A stretch of 64,000 bases of DNA from Mechercharimyces sp. CAU 1602 (GCF_024753565.1 NZ_JANTPT010000001.1:1877336-1941335), one strand, 5' to 3'. Positions 36,026-46,400 are shown, numbered from the stretch's first letter. The notes: generated by a model not told the origin, from the letters alone. Made by a program: numbers and translations.

Positions 36026-39000
36026 TTATACTGTAGTCGTCACCTGTTCTGCTTTTTCTATCCGCTGCTTTTTACTTTTGCGGAAGTGGAGAAGTTCATA
36101 AACTACGGGAATAATAATCAAGGTAAGCAGCGTTGCGACAGCAAGTCCGCTGATCACAACCACAGCCAATCCTTTGGAAACTAAACTTCCCACATTTTGA
36201 TCCATAAATAGAAGAGGTAACATCGCGCAAATGGTGGCAAGCGCCGTCATCAAAATAGGACGTAAGCGCGTCGCACCTGCTTCAATTAAGGCGTCGCGAA
36301 TATTCATCTTCTCTTCATTCTGTTTTACTCGGTCAATAAAGACAATCGCATTGGTTACCACGATCCCGATTAACATCAACGCACCAATCATCGCCCCTAA
36401 ATCAACCGATATTTGCGCAATCACCAATCCCAGAACCGCACCGATCAAGGCCAGAGGTAAGGTGAAGAGAATCACGAGCGGAGCACGTAACGTACGGAAT
36501 GTCATCACCATCAATAGATAAACGATCGCGATCGAGATTAGCATAACAAAGAAAAGTTCCTGATACTGTTCGGCTTGTTCCTCACTCGCCCCCCCAACGG
36601 TCATCTTCACACCATCGGGTAACTCTATCTTCTCTTTTTCTACCTGGATATTTTGTGCGACAGTGGAGAGACGATCGGCCTCCGCCTTTACACTAATCCG
36701 CACATACTCTTCTCCATTTTTGCGATAAATCGAAGTAGCTTCATCCGACTTTTCAACCTCTGCCACTTGCCCTAAGGTAGTTACTCCAGTAGCTGTAGCA
36801 ATTGGTAGCTTTTCAATATCTTTTTCATTCTGTATTTCTTGTGTCAAATCGAGTGCCACTCTCGTCTCCTTGCCCTCGATCTGGATCATTCCGATAGGAA
36901 CGGGATGAAAGAAAGTACTTACTTGTGTCGCGATTTCCTGTGGATTCGCTTCGTTTATATCTACTTCCACTGCTAGCGTAGGTTTACGCTCACTCATATT
37001 ACTTGATACTTTTTCTACACCATCAATAGTAGCCATTTTTTCTTCAACCAATTTTGCCGCCTGTAAAAGGTCTGACGAATCTCCCCCGGATAAATCAAGA
37101 TCAATCGTACTATTTCCACCTGGGGTCATAGAGAGTAATTGCACGTTAAATTCGCCATCCGGATACTTCTTCGTCTCCTCTTCCAATTCATGTTGGATGC
37201 GTTCCGTATCTGCACCGTCTTTCATGGTGATAAAGTATTCTACTTGATTGGGTGACTTCACCTGTCCCCACTGTGCATCTTCTGGATTAGAACCGATCAA
37301 TAAGTTGATATGTTCTACCCCCGATTGTGTTTGCAAGAATTTCTCTAATTGAATCGATTCTTCTTTCACTTCCTGAAAGCTTTTCGCATTAGGATACTCT
37401 ACCATGACGGAGAGATCGTTATCTGCCGCTTCCTGCACTCCCTGAGGAATTTGAGTAAATAGTGCCAGCGAACCAATAAACAATATAGCCGCCATCACTA
37501 GTGGTAGCCATTTGTGATTTAAACTCCACGTCAGCATCTTCTTATAACGGATCGGATTTACTTCGCGGTGCTTCCCATTTTGCTTTAACAATCGCTTGCT
37601 CATGAGTGGTACCACGAGTAAAGCAACAAGCAGAGAAGCGATCAACGAATAAGTGATCGTTAGGGAAAAGGGTAGGAGTAACTCCTTCATTGATTTCACT
37701 AAACCGATAGGTAGGAATACCACAACAGTCGCCAACGTTGAAGACGTAATTGCCAAAGCTACTTCTCTTGTTGCGTCCACCACCATCTCTTTTGTTACTG
37801 CTTCATGTTGCGCCCGGCGGTATATGTTTTCAATCACAACAATCGAATCATCTACTAAACGTCCCACCGCCACAGCTACCGCACCCAGTGTGAGGATGTT
37901 TAACGTTATCCCCGACATACTGAGCAGAAATAAAGTTAGCCCTATGGAGAGTGGAATTGAGAGAATAGAGATTAGTGTCATACGGAAATTCCGCAAGAAC
38001 AGCAAAATAATCACCGTAGCGAAGAGGGCACCCAGCAATACCTCTTTCATCATGCTGTTCACAGAGTTGACAATAAAATCGGAGAAGTTGATCAAAGTCG
38101 TAATTTTAAAATCGGAAGCGTATTCTTCATTTAATGACTCCATCGCCTCCACTACTTTTTCACCTGTAGCAACCGCATTGGCACTCGCTTCTTTCATCAT
38201 AATAAGCGATACTGCTTCTTTACCATCAATGCGGGTAATAAATTTCTCATCCGCTCCTTGAGAAACAACCTTTACGTTCGCTACATCTTTTAGCTTTGCT
38301 TTTTCTGTCACCTGTAAATTTTCCAATGACTTCACACTGTCTAGTTCGCCTACAACTTTAATATTGGTGGTTTTTCCATCCACCGTCTCACTACCAACAG
38401 CAACAGATATATTTTTGCCACTCAGTAATGTTTGCAATGCTTGCACAGGAACTTGGTACTGTGCCATCTTCTCTTGATCTACATCAATAAGTACCTCGGT
38501 CGTCTGCTTCCCATATACACCTACACTTGCAACACCATCAATTTTTTCGAAACGAGGAATCACCTCGGTTTCTACTTTTTCCATGCTTTCACGCGTAATT
38601 TCACCTGGGAAAGAGACTCCCAATTGCCACAATGGAATCATATCTGTATTAAGTTGAGATACCGCTGGTTTTGAATAGCCTTCAGGTAAGTTAAGTGCCC
38701 CGACTGCTTTTTCTACTTCGCGACTCACTTCATCAATATCTGCATCCGCGTCAATATAGAGATCCACTTTGGAGAAACCATCTGAAGAAGTGGAAAGAAC
38801 ACTCGTCTTTCCTTTTACAGTGTTTACCGCCTCTTCGACCGGATCTGTCACTTGTCTCGCCACTGTAGCAGAATCTGCCCCTTGACCAAACACAACAACT
38901 GTTATCAACGGCTGATCCGCCGAAGGCAGGAACTCGCGTGGAAGTGATGTATAACTTATCGCTCCCAACACTAACGTGATGATCACCATTACAATCACAG

Positions 39001-39043
39001 CCGCACGATTTTTAAATGCCCATTTTGTCAACCATGTTATCAT
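36026..39043 (-). CDS. RND efflux transporter, second copy (HAE1/SwrC-like)
   Basis: About 1005 residues, an AcrB-type pump with the same architecture as the protein at 7434-10493 but clearly divergent. An N-terminal TM helix is followed by SYTSLPREFLPSADQPLITVVV. The first bundle carries GAVAVAVGRLVDDSIVVIENIYR (the paired Asp of the proton relay), and the second carries LMLIGIVVTNAIVFIDRV. The ATG at 39043 is chosen: GAAGGAGAG lies close upstream, and the longer frame to 39103 adds a charged head. Its substrate is unknown. An MBL-fold hydrolase gene lies 90 nt upstream on the same strand. Confidence 0.9.
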   Translation of the reverse strand: MITWLTKWAFKNRAAVIVMVIITLVLGAISYTSLPREFLPSADQPLITVVVFGQGADSATVARQVTDPVEEAVNTVKGKTSVLSTSSDGFSKVDLYIDADADIDEVSREVEKAVGALNLPEGYSKPAVSQLNTDMIPLWQLGVSFPGEITRESMEKVETEVIPRFEKIDGVASVGVYGKQTTEVLIDVDQEKMAQYQVPVQALQTLLSGKNISVAVGSETVDGKTTNIKVVGELDSVKSLENLQVTEKAKLKDVANVKVVSQGADEKFITRIDGKEAVSLIMMKEASANAVATGEKVVEAMESLNEEYASDFKITTLINFSDFIVNSVNSMMKEVLLGALFATVIILLFLRNFRMTLISILSIPLSIGLTLFLLSMSGITLNILTLGAVAVAVGRLVDDSIVVIENIYRRAQHEAVTKEMVVDATREVALAITSSTLATVVVFLPIGLVKSMKELLLPFSLTITYSLIASLLVALLVVPLMSKRLLKQNGKHREVNPIRYKKMLTWSLNHKWLPLVMAAILFIGSLALFTQIPQGVQEAADNDLSVMVEYPNAKSFQEVKEESIQLEKFLQTQSGVEHINLLIGSNPEDAQWGQVKSPNQVEYFITMKDGADTERIQHELEEETKKYPDGEFNVQLLSMTPGGNSTIDLDLSGGDSSDLLQAAKLVEEKMATIDGVEKVSSNMSERKPTLAVEVDINEANPQEIATQVSTFFHPVPIGMIQIEGKETRVALDLTQEIQNEKDIEKLPIATATGVTTLGQVAEVEKSDEATSIYRKNGEEYVRISVKAEADRLSTVAQNIQVEKEKIELPDGVKMTVGGASEEQAEQYQELFFVMLISIAIVYLLMVMTFRTLRAPLVILFTLPLALIGAVLGLVIAQISVDLGAMIGALMLIGIVVTNAIVFIDRVKQNEEKMNIRDALIEAGATRLRPILMTALATICAMLPLLFMDQNVGSLVSKGLAVVVISGLAVATLLTLIIIPVVYELLHFRKSKKQRIEKAEQVTTTV

Positions 39044-39133
39044 TCGTCGCTCTCCTTCTCCCTTTACCTTCAGATTTTTCATCTCATATCTTAATAGTAC
39101 CAATCATTACCTGCATTCTCTACTAGGGAAATC

Positions 39134-39976
39134 TTAAGTATGCTGAGGAGAAAGATTCCTCTCCGCCAAAAGCCGTCCTTCCAGCGCTGCCATATATCGC
39201 TCTGCGGACAATCGTACTCGCTCTTTTGCGTCATGTAAGACGACTTTATCAAACCAAGCAGCATACAATCTTTCATATGGTAAATCTGAAACTATACTTA
39301 CAATTCGTTCTACCTCGCTTTTTGGTAGTGGAATCATTACGGGATACCCGTACATAAAAGAAACCCATTGTGGGTCGGCAGTCACGTAGATAGAATCTCC
39401 TGTAAGCAAGACTCCCTTTCCGTCCATCCCCTCACGCCAATGCAATACACTGCTGCCAGCAAAATGTCCTCCGACCTTTCGTACAGTTACCCCCTCCCAT
39501 AGTTGCAATTCCTCCCCTGACCAAAACCGAATGTGTCGACTCGATTGCATTACCCACTCACGATCTGCTTCATGAAGATATATAGGACAATCAAATACCT
39601 CTGCCCACTTCGCCATCGCACTGTAATAGTGCGGATGTGAAATCAGAATCGCATGCAATCCCCCTAATGCATTCACTTTTTCAATTGTTTCCTGATCTAA
39701 GTACGGAATGCAATCCCACATCACATTCCCCTGCTCTGTTTGCATAAAGAGCGCACGCTGTCCAATGGCAAAGCGAGGTTCCACTCCAATACCGTAAAGG
39801 TGCTTCTCATGCTTACGCCATACCGTGCGGAATCCTGACCGCCTCATCTCTTCCATACTCGTCCAAGATTGCCCTTCCCGGTGCACATATTGACGCTCAT
39901 CTTCACAGATAAGACAATTGATTCTCTTCCGTCCATAATGTGTACCGCAGGTGATACAGATGTGATCGCTCCCCAT
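39134..39976 (-). CDS. MBL-fold metallo-hydrolase with N-terminal Cys cluster
   Basis: A 280-residue metallo-beta-lactamase-fold hydrolase. The metal site is visible as ILISHPHYYSAMAKWA (an HxH motif without the usual HxHxDH acid), VGGHFAGSS (His), TGDSIYV (bridging Asp position) and a late HDAKER. The first 30 residues contain CITCGTHYGRKRINCLICEDE, two CxxC pairs that could bind zinc. Relatives annotated as hydroxyacylglutathione-hydrolase-like occur in Bacillales with this short zinc-ribbon head. The substrate is unknown. It may be cotranscribed with the RND pump gene. Confidence 0.8.
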   Translation of the reverse strand: MGSDHICITCGTHYGRKRINCLICEDERQYVHREGQSWTSMEEMRRSGFRTVWRKHEKHLYGIGVEPRFAIGQRALFMQTEQGNVMWDCIPYLDQETIEKVNALGGLHAILISHPHYYSAMAKWAEVFDCPIYLHEADREWVMQSSRHIRFWSGEELQLWEGVTVRKVGGHFAGSSVLHWREGMDGKGVLLTGDSIYVTADPQWVSFMYGYPVMIPLPKSEVERIVSIVSDLPYERLYAAWFDKVVLHDAKERVRLSAERYMAALEGRLLAERNLSPQHT

Positions 39977-40148
39977 CGCTACTCTCTCCCCACATAAGGT
40001 CCGTTACTTTCTTTTCCAGTATAAACCCAATCCTCTGTCTCCTCATGCGGATCGAGGTGGAGAGATTCCTCCATCTGAAGGTGGGAACTTTACTACGACT
40101 GAAGGCGGAGAAAATGAAAATGGGTTAGCAAGAACCCGGTGTGAAAGA

Positions 40149-40186
40149 AAAAGGGGATGCTCGCCCATGCGCAAACCATCCCTTTT
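40149..40186 (-). terminator. terminator of the ABM monooxygenase gene
   Basis: On the minus strand AAGGGATGG and CATCCCCTT flank a GC-rich loop and are followed by TTTCTTTC. The 120 nt further left (about 40020-40140) show no gene I can support. Confidence 0.6.
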
Positions 40187-40195
40187 CATCACAAT

Positions 40196-40525
40196 TCACT
40201 TCCTATCCTTTTTGTTTAAACCATACTCTCGCTCCACCTTACAAATACGTACATAATAATCCTCATACCACATCGACTTCCCTTTTTCTTGCGCTAATTG
40301 ATGAGCGGCATGACGTTTCCATTGCTGGATCGCCTCTTCGCTTTCCCAGTATGAGACCGTGATCCCGTTTCCCCCTTCATCACGCACACTTTCTACCCCG
40401 ATATACCCTGGTTGCTGGGCTGCTAATTTATCCATTCTTACTGCCATTTGGTCATACCCTTGATCCTCTTGCTTACGAGTAGATGTAAATATCACCGCAT
40501 AGTATGCTTGTTCTCTGTTAACCAT
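40196..40525 (-). CDS. antibiotic biosynthesis monooxygenase (ABM) domain protein
   Basis: A 109-residue single ABM (ferredoxin-like dimeric alpha+beta barrel) domain. It has AVIFTSTRKQED, MAVRMDKLAAQQPGYIGVES, and GITVSYWESEEAIQQWKRHAAH. This is the short family found near metabolic genes in Bacillales. Members include heme-degrading IsdG-like enzymes and quinol monooxygenases, and many have no known substrate. GGGGGAGG lies upstream of the ATG at 40525; the longer frame is rejected. It is monocistronic with its own terminator. Confidence 0.85.
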   Translation of the reverse strand: MVNREQAYYAVIFTSTRKQEDQGYDQMAVRMDKLAAQQPGYIGVESVRDEGGNGITVSYWESEEAIQQWKRHAAHQLAQEKGKSMWYEDYYVRICKVEREYGLNKKDRK

Positions 40526-40697
40526 CAAAAAAACCTCCCCCATATGGACCAATTGAAGTTTCACATCATCATCATATCTTCTTTTAATCTTTCAATCTAT
40601 GACAATTGTGCACCAACATTACTTTAGATCATCGTTTCATTTTCAACCTCACAGGGAAGCATACAAGAAGGACTTACATAGCAGAGGGGCAGAGAAA

Positions 40698-42002
40698 ATG
40701 AATAGCGAAAAATTATGGGTAAAGGTTAGAGATAGCTTCTGGTTTTTACCCGCGTTATATAGTCTCATCTCGTTCGGGGCAGTGCTTGCAACCAGTGCGC
40801 TCGATGTGTGGGTAGTCCCCAAGTTAAAAGACTTACTGCCCTCATTATTATTGACGGAAAAAAGTGTAGCACAGGATTTATATAGTTCCTTAATTACCTC
40901 AATCTTAACAATGACCACTATCAGTTTTTCTACCATCATGGTTGTACTAACGACTTATACGACCCAATTCTCTCCTCGTACATTGCAGGACTTTATGGGC
41001 AGTCGTGTCACTCAGCATGTATTGGGTGTCTACTCGTTCGGATTCGTCTTTTCACTCTTACACTTGCTCCTATTGGGCGGAGATCAAAGTGGACTGATCA
41101 GTCCTACACTTACCGTCCTTGTCGCTGTGGTTTGCCTTGCCTTTTTCATTCTCTTTATTCACCATTCCGCTCGCTTTGTGCAAGTAAATAACCTGATCGG
41201 ACAAATCCGGAGCAGTGCGTCACAAGTAATTCAAACCACTTTTTCTGATGAAAAATATCATGTAGAAGAAGATTGGGATCTACATGATATTAAATCTCTA
41301 CAAACGTCCGTGGGCCGTACCATTGCTGCTCCCCACTCTGGCTACATCCAACGTATTCAATTTCAACCGCTCTTACGCTGGGCTCAGCAAAATAACCTCC
41401 TGCTAGAAGCTCACTTCCGTGTTGGCGATTATATTCAAAAAGGGCTCCCGCTCTTCACCTATTGGCAGGAAACAGATGGAACGAATAAGGACTTAACCGC
41501 TTGCACCCACTATATCTTGATTGGCAATGAGCGCACCGATGATCAAGATATCGAGTTTTCGATTCAGAAATTAGTCGAAGTAGCAGTTAAAGCAATCTCT
41601 CCTAGTATCAATGATCCTCATACTGCCGTAAACTGTATCAATCGCATCGGCTCATTACTCTTTGAACTGGCAATAGTATATCGACCCCTATGTTACTTTG
41701 CCGATAGTAACCATCAGTTACGTCTCATCATAAAACCCCGCCAATACAAAGATTACCTCTATAAAGCTTTTTACCAAATCCGCATTTACGGCAAACACGA
41801 TATCTCCGTCGTATGTGGTATCTTAGAGGCTTTATACAAAATTGCGCTCATCCAAAGTGCACCGCTCAAAAAAGAGATATGGAGCTTTGCCCGCTATATA
41901 ATGGAAGCCGTAGACGAGGGCAGTTTATCGAAGCTGGATCATGAGTATTACCAAGGACATGTGAGACAAGTAGCGGAGGCTTGTGGCAAAAGTGTAAAGT
42001 AA
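40698..42002 (+). CDS. DUF2254 membrane protein
   Basis: The 434 residues match DUF2254. Four TM helices occupy the N-terminal third: FWFLPALYSLISFGAVLATSA, then ITSILTMTTISFSTIMVVLTTYTTQFSPR, HVLGVYSFGFVFSLLHLLLLGG and LTVLVAVVCLAFFILFIHH. A large cytoplasmic or extracellular domain with IAAPHSGYIQ and AISPSINDPHTAVNCI follows; the last of these is the best-conserved family stretch. The function is unknown. AGAGGGG precedes the ATG at 40698, and upstream in-frame codons lack homology. It is monocistronic. Confidence 0.87.
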   Translation: MNSEKLWVKVRDSFWFLPALYSLISFGAVLATSALDVWVVPKLKDLLPSLLLTEKSVAQDLYSSLITSILTMTTISFSTIMVVLTTYTTQFSPRTLQDFMGSRVTQHVLGVYSFGFVFSLLHLLLLGGDQSGLISPTLTVLVAVVCLAFFILFIHHSARFVQVNNLIGQIRSSASQVIQTTFSDEKYHVEEDWDLHDIKSLQTSVGRTIAAPHSGYIQRIQFQPLLRWAQQNNLLLEAHFRVGDYIQKGLPLFTYWQETDGTNKDLTACTHYILIGNERTDDQDIEFSIQKLVEVAVKAISPSINDPHTAVNCINRIGSLLFELAIVYRPLCYFADSNHQLRLIIKPRQYKDYLYKAFYQIRIYGKHDISVVCGILEALYKIALIQSAPLKKEIWSFARYIMEAVDEGSLSKLDHEYYQGHVRQVAEACGKSVK

Positions 42003-42095
42003 GTGAGGACAAGAGACTATTCTCTTGTAGCCAACTAAACTTATCCTACTGCCAATCATCAACGATTCATGACTTCAATACTAAAATATAATAAA

Positions 42096-42125
42096 GGGAG
42101 CACGCCCTCTTTTAGGCATGCTCCC
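42096..42125 (-). terminator. terminator of the RHS toxin operon
   Basis: GGGAGCACGCC pairs with GGCATGCTCCC (one G-U) around a T-rich loop. On the minus strand it is followed by TTTATTATATTTT, after the end of the immunity-gene region. Confidence 0.75.
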
Positions 42126-42130
42126 ACCTC

Positions 42131-42283
42131 TCAATCTTCCTCATCTATATCAATATTCTCTGGATATACTTCTAGTTCTAACATATGTGGATCTCGTAAT
42201 GATTTTTCGTCTAATATACTTTGGTCTATCCACTGTTGAATTTCAAACCCGTCAAAGCAAAAATACTCCCTGACGTTTCTTAA
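42131..42283 (-). pseudogene. in-frame coding extension beyond the amber stop of the last immunity gene
   Basis: The frame of the 42284-42784 gene continues past its TAG (42286-42284) for 50 sense codons without another stop, ending in TGA at 42133-42131. The extension contains EYFCFDGFEIQQWIDQSILD and ends with the acidic NIDIDEED. It has no ATG near its beginning and no ribosome site, so it is not an independent gene. It looks like the C-terminal end of a longer immunity protein cut by a nonsense mutation, or a remnant of a replaced cassette. A sequencing error at the TAG cannot be excluded. Confidence 0.5.
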
Positions 42284-42784
42284 CTACTTTTCAACACCTC
42301 CCCGCTCTAGATACGGCTCTGTCTTAAGTAAAATACTCTCCAAATCAGTGTTATGCTTTTTTAAGATGCGCTTTAATGCGTTATCCTCTTTATCATAGAC
42401 GTTTTCTAATTTATGATCGTCGGGATACGGGCGCTCACCTTTAATTGTTTCCACATCAAAGTCAGAACACCATAACTCCATCTCATCGTTATAATAGGGA
42501 ATCCATGACTCCATTCGCGACTTTACTTCCTCTCGAAATTGTTCAGAACATTGAATGATCAGCCATGAGAAGTAAGAATCATTTTCATCATATTCAATAA
42601 TCATTCTGGATACATCACCAGCTCTGTATAGTCCAACAACACTTTCTACTGAATCGTTTTCACTTACAGATGCAAGGTATATTTCCTTATCTCTTATCTT
42701 TAAATTTAATAAATGAGATAAATCAGCAATGATAATAGGAACCACACTACCCATCACTAGCATCTCATACTGGTACATCTTCAA
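42284..42784 (-). CDS. candidate immunity protein, second downstream gene (possibly truncated)
   Basis: I do not recognise a named family. The 166-residue product is acidic and soluble with no signal peptide, as expected of an immunity protein. It begins YQYEMLVMGSVVPIIIADLSHLLNL and continues with strand-rich sequence to an RMESW segment near residue 93. By eye it lines up with the 52237-52662 protein: YEMLV/YEICV, DLSHLLNL/DISQILEL, then a YL/LY-D-R strand pair, then RMESW/RMAQW. The start is TTG at 42784, with AGGAGG 8 nt upstream. The gene ends in TAG while its frame stays open for 50 further codons. It is the last gene of the RHS toxin operon. Confidence 0.6.
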   Translation of the reverse strand: MKMYQYEMLVMGSVVPIIIADLSHLLNLKIRDKEIYLASVSENDSVESVVGLYRAGDVSRMIIEYDENDSYFSWLIIQCSEQFREEVKSRMESWIPYYNDEMELWCSDFDVETIKGERPYPDDHKLENVYDKEDNALKRILKKHNTDLESILLKTEPYLERGGVEK

Positions 42785-42802
42785 ATTGAATACCTCCTAT
42801 TT

Positions 42803-42862
42803 TTAATCCGCATACTTTGCAATAAAATTATCTAGATTATCCTTCTCTTCATCGCTTATCAT
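42803..42862 (-). other. very short ORF between the two immunity genes
   Basis: ATG at 42862 overlaps the end of the upstream immunity gene and runs 19 acidic codons to TAA at 42805-42803. The overlap suggests translational coupling, but it could equally be the leftover tail of another immunity gene in a shifted frame. Nothing shows that it is expressed. Confidence 0.25.
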
Positions 42863-43328
42863 ATCGCTTCTTCTCAACCTCATCCAACCGAATAATGCGT
42901 GCTGCTCTATTATCCACCCATCCAACAACTTCATCTTTCGTAGGGTCTAATATTTCTTTATTCGTAATCAATCCCCGATGAATGTACTTCTCTACATAAT
43001 CTGAACTTGTTCCTCGTTCATTTGTAAGACTTGGTCCACGGTACTCTTCATACAAACTCCTTATACCTCTCCCAATTGCATCTAGCAATGCACGCAATTC
43101 GGCACTTTCTGAGTGCGAACACCGAATCACAATTGTAGTCCCTAAGTCATAGCGCTCTACTATGACAAAAGTGTTTAGATCACGTGGATCCTTACGCAAA
43201 TAAAAAAGCTCTCGATTCTCATTTATAACCTCATGATTGTAAGGTATTTGTAAAAATCTAAAGATCAAAGCAACCGTCATTTCTGTTTCCGCATCATCGA
43301 TGCGTATACTGTATTGATCATAAGTCAT
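42849..43328 (-). CDS. candidate immunity protein, first downstream gene
   Basis: A 159-residue soluble protein of no named family that I recognise. It starts with alternating strands and a helix (YSIRIDDAETEMTVALIFRFLQIPYN), continues with VIVERYDLGTTIVIRCSHSESAELRALL, and ends in a charged tail. The N-terminal half has the same strand-helix-strand layout and an ILxLPF/FLQIPYN-type helix end as the 52237-52662 protein, a weaker resemblance than between that protein and 42284-42784. It is the gene immediately downstream of the toxin (86 nt), the usual place for the cognate immunity gene. The ATG at 43328 is preceded by AAGAGGTG. Confidence 0.6.
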   Translation of the reverse strand: MTYDQYSIRIDDAETEMTVALIFRFLQIPYNHEVINENRELFYLRKDPRDLNTFVIVERYDLGTTIVIRCSHSESAELRALLDAIGRGIRSLYEEYRGPSLTNERGTSSDYVEKYIHRGLITNKEILDPTKDEVVGWVDNRAARIIRLDEVEKKRYDKR

Positions 43329-43414
43329 CTAAATAACACCTCTTCCTAGCTTATATTCTGTATATTGGGCAGCAATTGCACAGTACTTAGTACCATGCAA
43401 TTGCTGCATTGACT

Positions 43415-46400
43415 TCATTTCTTTTTTTTCTCTTTCAATTTATCCACATCATCTACTCTATTTACTTCCATAAGACCTGAACCGTACCCACCTGTCTCCT
43501 CGTTAGAGACAACCTCGATCTCTATACCCGGATAATGCCATTTAAATTGTGTCATTACAAAGTTACAGCTATCGCACGGTTTTCGTTCAGTAAATATCTT
43601 TAGAGTACCCTTCACCGTCTCATCTCGCTTTCCGACTTCCATATTCAGATCACGAGCTAAACGTTCAAATATCTTTACTTCAGAATCACGTCCCCGATCT
43701 TCATATTCGTCTCTTTCATCTTCACTTCTAGATCCAGCCTCTTTACAAGTACCTGTCTTCTTCTTACACTCCCTAACTTGGAAGTGCGTTTTCTTATCAG
43801 GGTATTGCTTGTAATCGATTTCCCAACCTCGTGCTCGATCCGCTTTCTTTTTTGAATGAGCTTTCATTTCAATAGGCGTTCCATTAATTTCACCACTTAA
43901 TATCGCAATATTTCCGTCTCGGTAATGGTTGCTACCTAATTCAGATCTTAGCTCAACAACATAGTCTGACATACTTTGATACCACTCATCATTTTTCCCA
44001 TCTTTATATGCACGAGGAAGTTCATGTACATCATCATCATCTAATTCTAAAAGCTCCTCTAACGTATCGAACTCTTCTTCGTCTAAGTCATCTTGGTCCT
44101 CATCTTTATCACAATCTTTTCTCCCCGCACTTCTAACGCTTACCGATTGTGTTTTTGCCGAGATAGCATTCATTTCTGCTTGACATTCAAGGATTCGTTC
44201 AATCCTTCTCTTTCTTTCCAACTCCCGTTTCGTTCGATCCGCTTTCGGCGCTTTTCGATTCATTACTTGCTTGTTATACGCTCTCTTCTCGCCTTTTTTC
44301 ATTTTACGGCTGCCGCGTGAGTTGGAGTATTTAGTAGAGCGGCTCGTCCGTTTTCCAGAGTACTTGCTTTGCTTGCGAGAGTATTTACGTTTCACTCTAG
44401 ACTTCGTCTTTGACTTATACTTCTTTCCTGAACTATATCGTCGTTGACTGCTCTTCTTTACTTTCTTTGTCGAGCTGTATTTCTTTACTTTCTTTTTCGA
44501 AGGCTTCTTCTTTACCCTCTTGTTATATTTCTTCGCATACTTGTATGCTTTCTTACCACCCTTATAAAGATACTTACCAGCTTTAAAGATTCGCCCAACC
44601 GGAATGGCATCCATCAAAGCTTGTTTCGATCCAGCCCAAGCAGCTTTTTTCAAGCTACCTGTCTTTTTATAAGTCTTGTAACCTTTATAGGCACCTGACA
44701 CCACACCGATCGCAACATTTAACCAATGCCCGTCCGGATCGATGTATTTAATCGGGTTATTGTTCGCATAAAGGTACACGTTTTGGGACTGTGGATCATC
44801 TTCATCTCCTGGATCAGGATCTGCGGAAAGAAAGACACCTTCTTCCGGTTGGTAGTAACGAGCCATCAGATAATACATACCGGTCTCGTTGTCATACCGA
44901 TAGCCTGCATATCGAAAAGGATTTTCGCTCGCCATCTCACCCCATTGCGAGACAATATTGCCCCAAGCATCATAGGTGTAAGAAGCGACGATCTTTTCCT
45001 CTTCATCTGTAATTGCTATTACATCGCCGTGCGCATTCACCTGATAGAAGTAGGTTTTACCACTTCTTTTCGTCATACTGAGAAGCTGACCTTCTTCACT
45101 ATACGTATAGTAACGAGTCAGTTCGTCGCTAGCATCGGTTTCATAAAGAACTTCGATTCCAGCACCATCATAATGATAGTTGGTTACTTCACCATTGATG
45201 GTAGAGCGGACACGACGCCCATCTTCGTCGTAATCATACGTTGCCACACGCTTATCTGTTTTCTTCTCTTTCACTTCTACTAGACGATTACCTGCATCCC
45301 AACTGTAGAGATACTGGCCATCTTCAATCCGATTTCCGTTTTCATCATATTTATAATCAATATCGTCTACTTGAATGAGCTGATTACCCGTGTTGTGATT
45401 ATACTTGACATGACTAACCACTTGCCCATCCTTATCTTTTACCACTTTCTCCGTACGATTGCCTACTGGATCGTACGCATAGGAAATTGTATTTCCCGTA
45501 GCCGGATCCATCTCGGAAATCAGTTGATCCAGTCCATCATACGTATACGGCAAATCCAATCCTGCTACTTCTTCTTGAATACGTGTGGTGTTGCCGTTAG
45601 CATCGTATTCATACTGATACTGAGCGATCGCATCACCATTACTCTTACCGATTGCTACCTCAGTTACATTTATATTGTCGTCATAACTAGCAGACAATCC
45701 AACACCATTAGGATAGATAGCAGTACGTACATTTCCGGTCTCATCATAATCAAAACGATAAACATTTCCTTTGCCATCTTTAATCTCCGTATTTTGTTCT
45801 GATTCATTGTAACCATACTGAGTTACAGCTTGCTGATCGCCGTGGGCGAACCGCGTCTTAATTAATTCATCGCTATCATTATACTCCCAGCCAATGCTAC
45901 CTTTTCCTTGGGTAATTTGAGTGAGACGATCACTTTCATCAAAGGTATTCTCTTTCGCAATCTGCAAAGCCAGGTCTTCAATTTTCACTTCATTACCGTT
46001 TACATCGTAGTGAATGCGATAACGCTCTTCTCCATCGTAGGCGACATCCAGACTGGACCCTTCTTCACCTGCGATATGTGTTACCGTTTTTCCATTCGGA
46101 TGAGTGGTAGATGTAACATCGCCTTCACCATCGTGCTGATATCTAGTCGTCCTGCCTAACTCATCTGTTGTCGCAACGAGTAGGTCATTTTCATAGGTAT
46201 ACGTAACCTTGTTATACAAAGTATTCTCATCGCCGCTCATTACCTTCTTCTCAATCACGTTCCCATTTTCATCATGAGAATAAACGACCTTCAACTTTTT
46301 ATCTGGTAAGGTGACGGTTTTCAACTGGTTAGAATCATCATACGTATACTCTGTCTTTAAACCACGTGCATCCGTAATCGCAGTTTCGTTACCAAACGCA

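Noticed and set aside
36231..38674. Long plus-strand ORFs opposite the second RND pump (up to 202 residues)
   Set aside because: Low-complexity translations with no ribosome sites, antisense to an intact RND gene. The same applies to those opposite the pump at 7434-10493.
40020..40140. Purine-rich stretch with an open frame (GGEIPPSEGG-like) left of the ABM gene
   Set aside because: No start codon, no family resemblance and too short; recorded only as unexplained.
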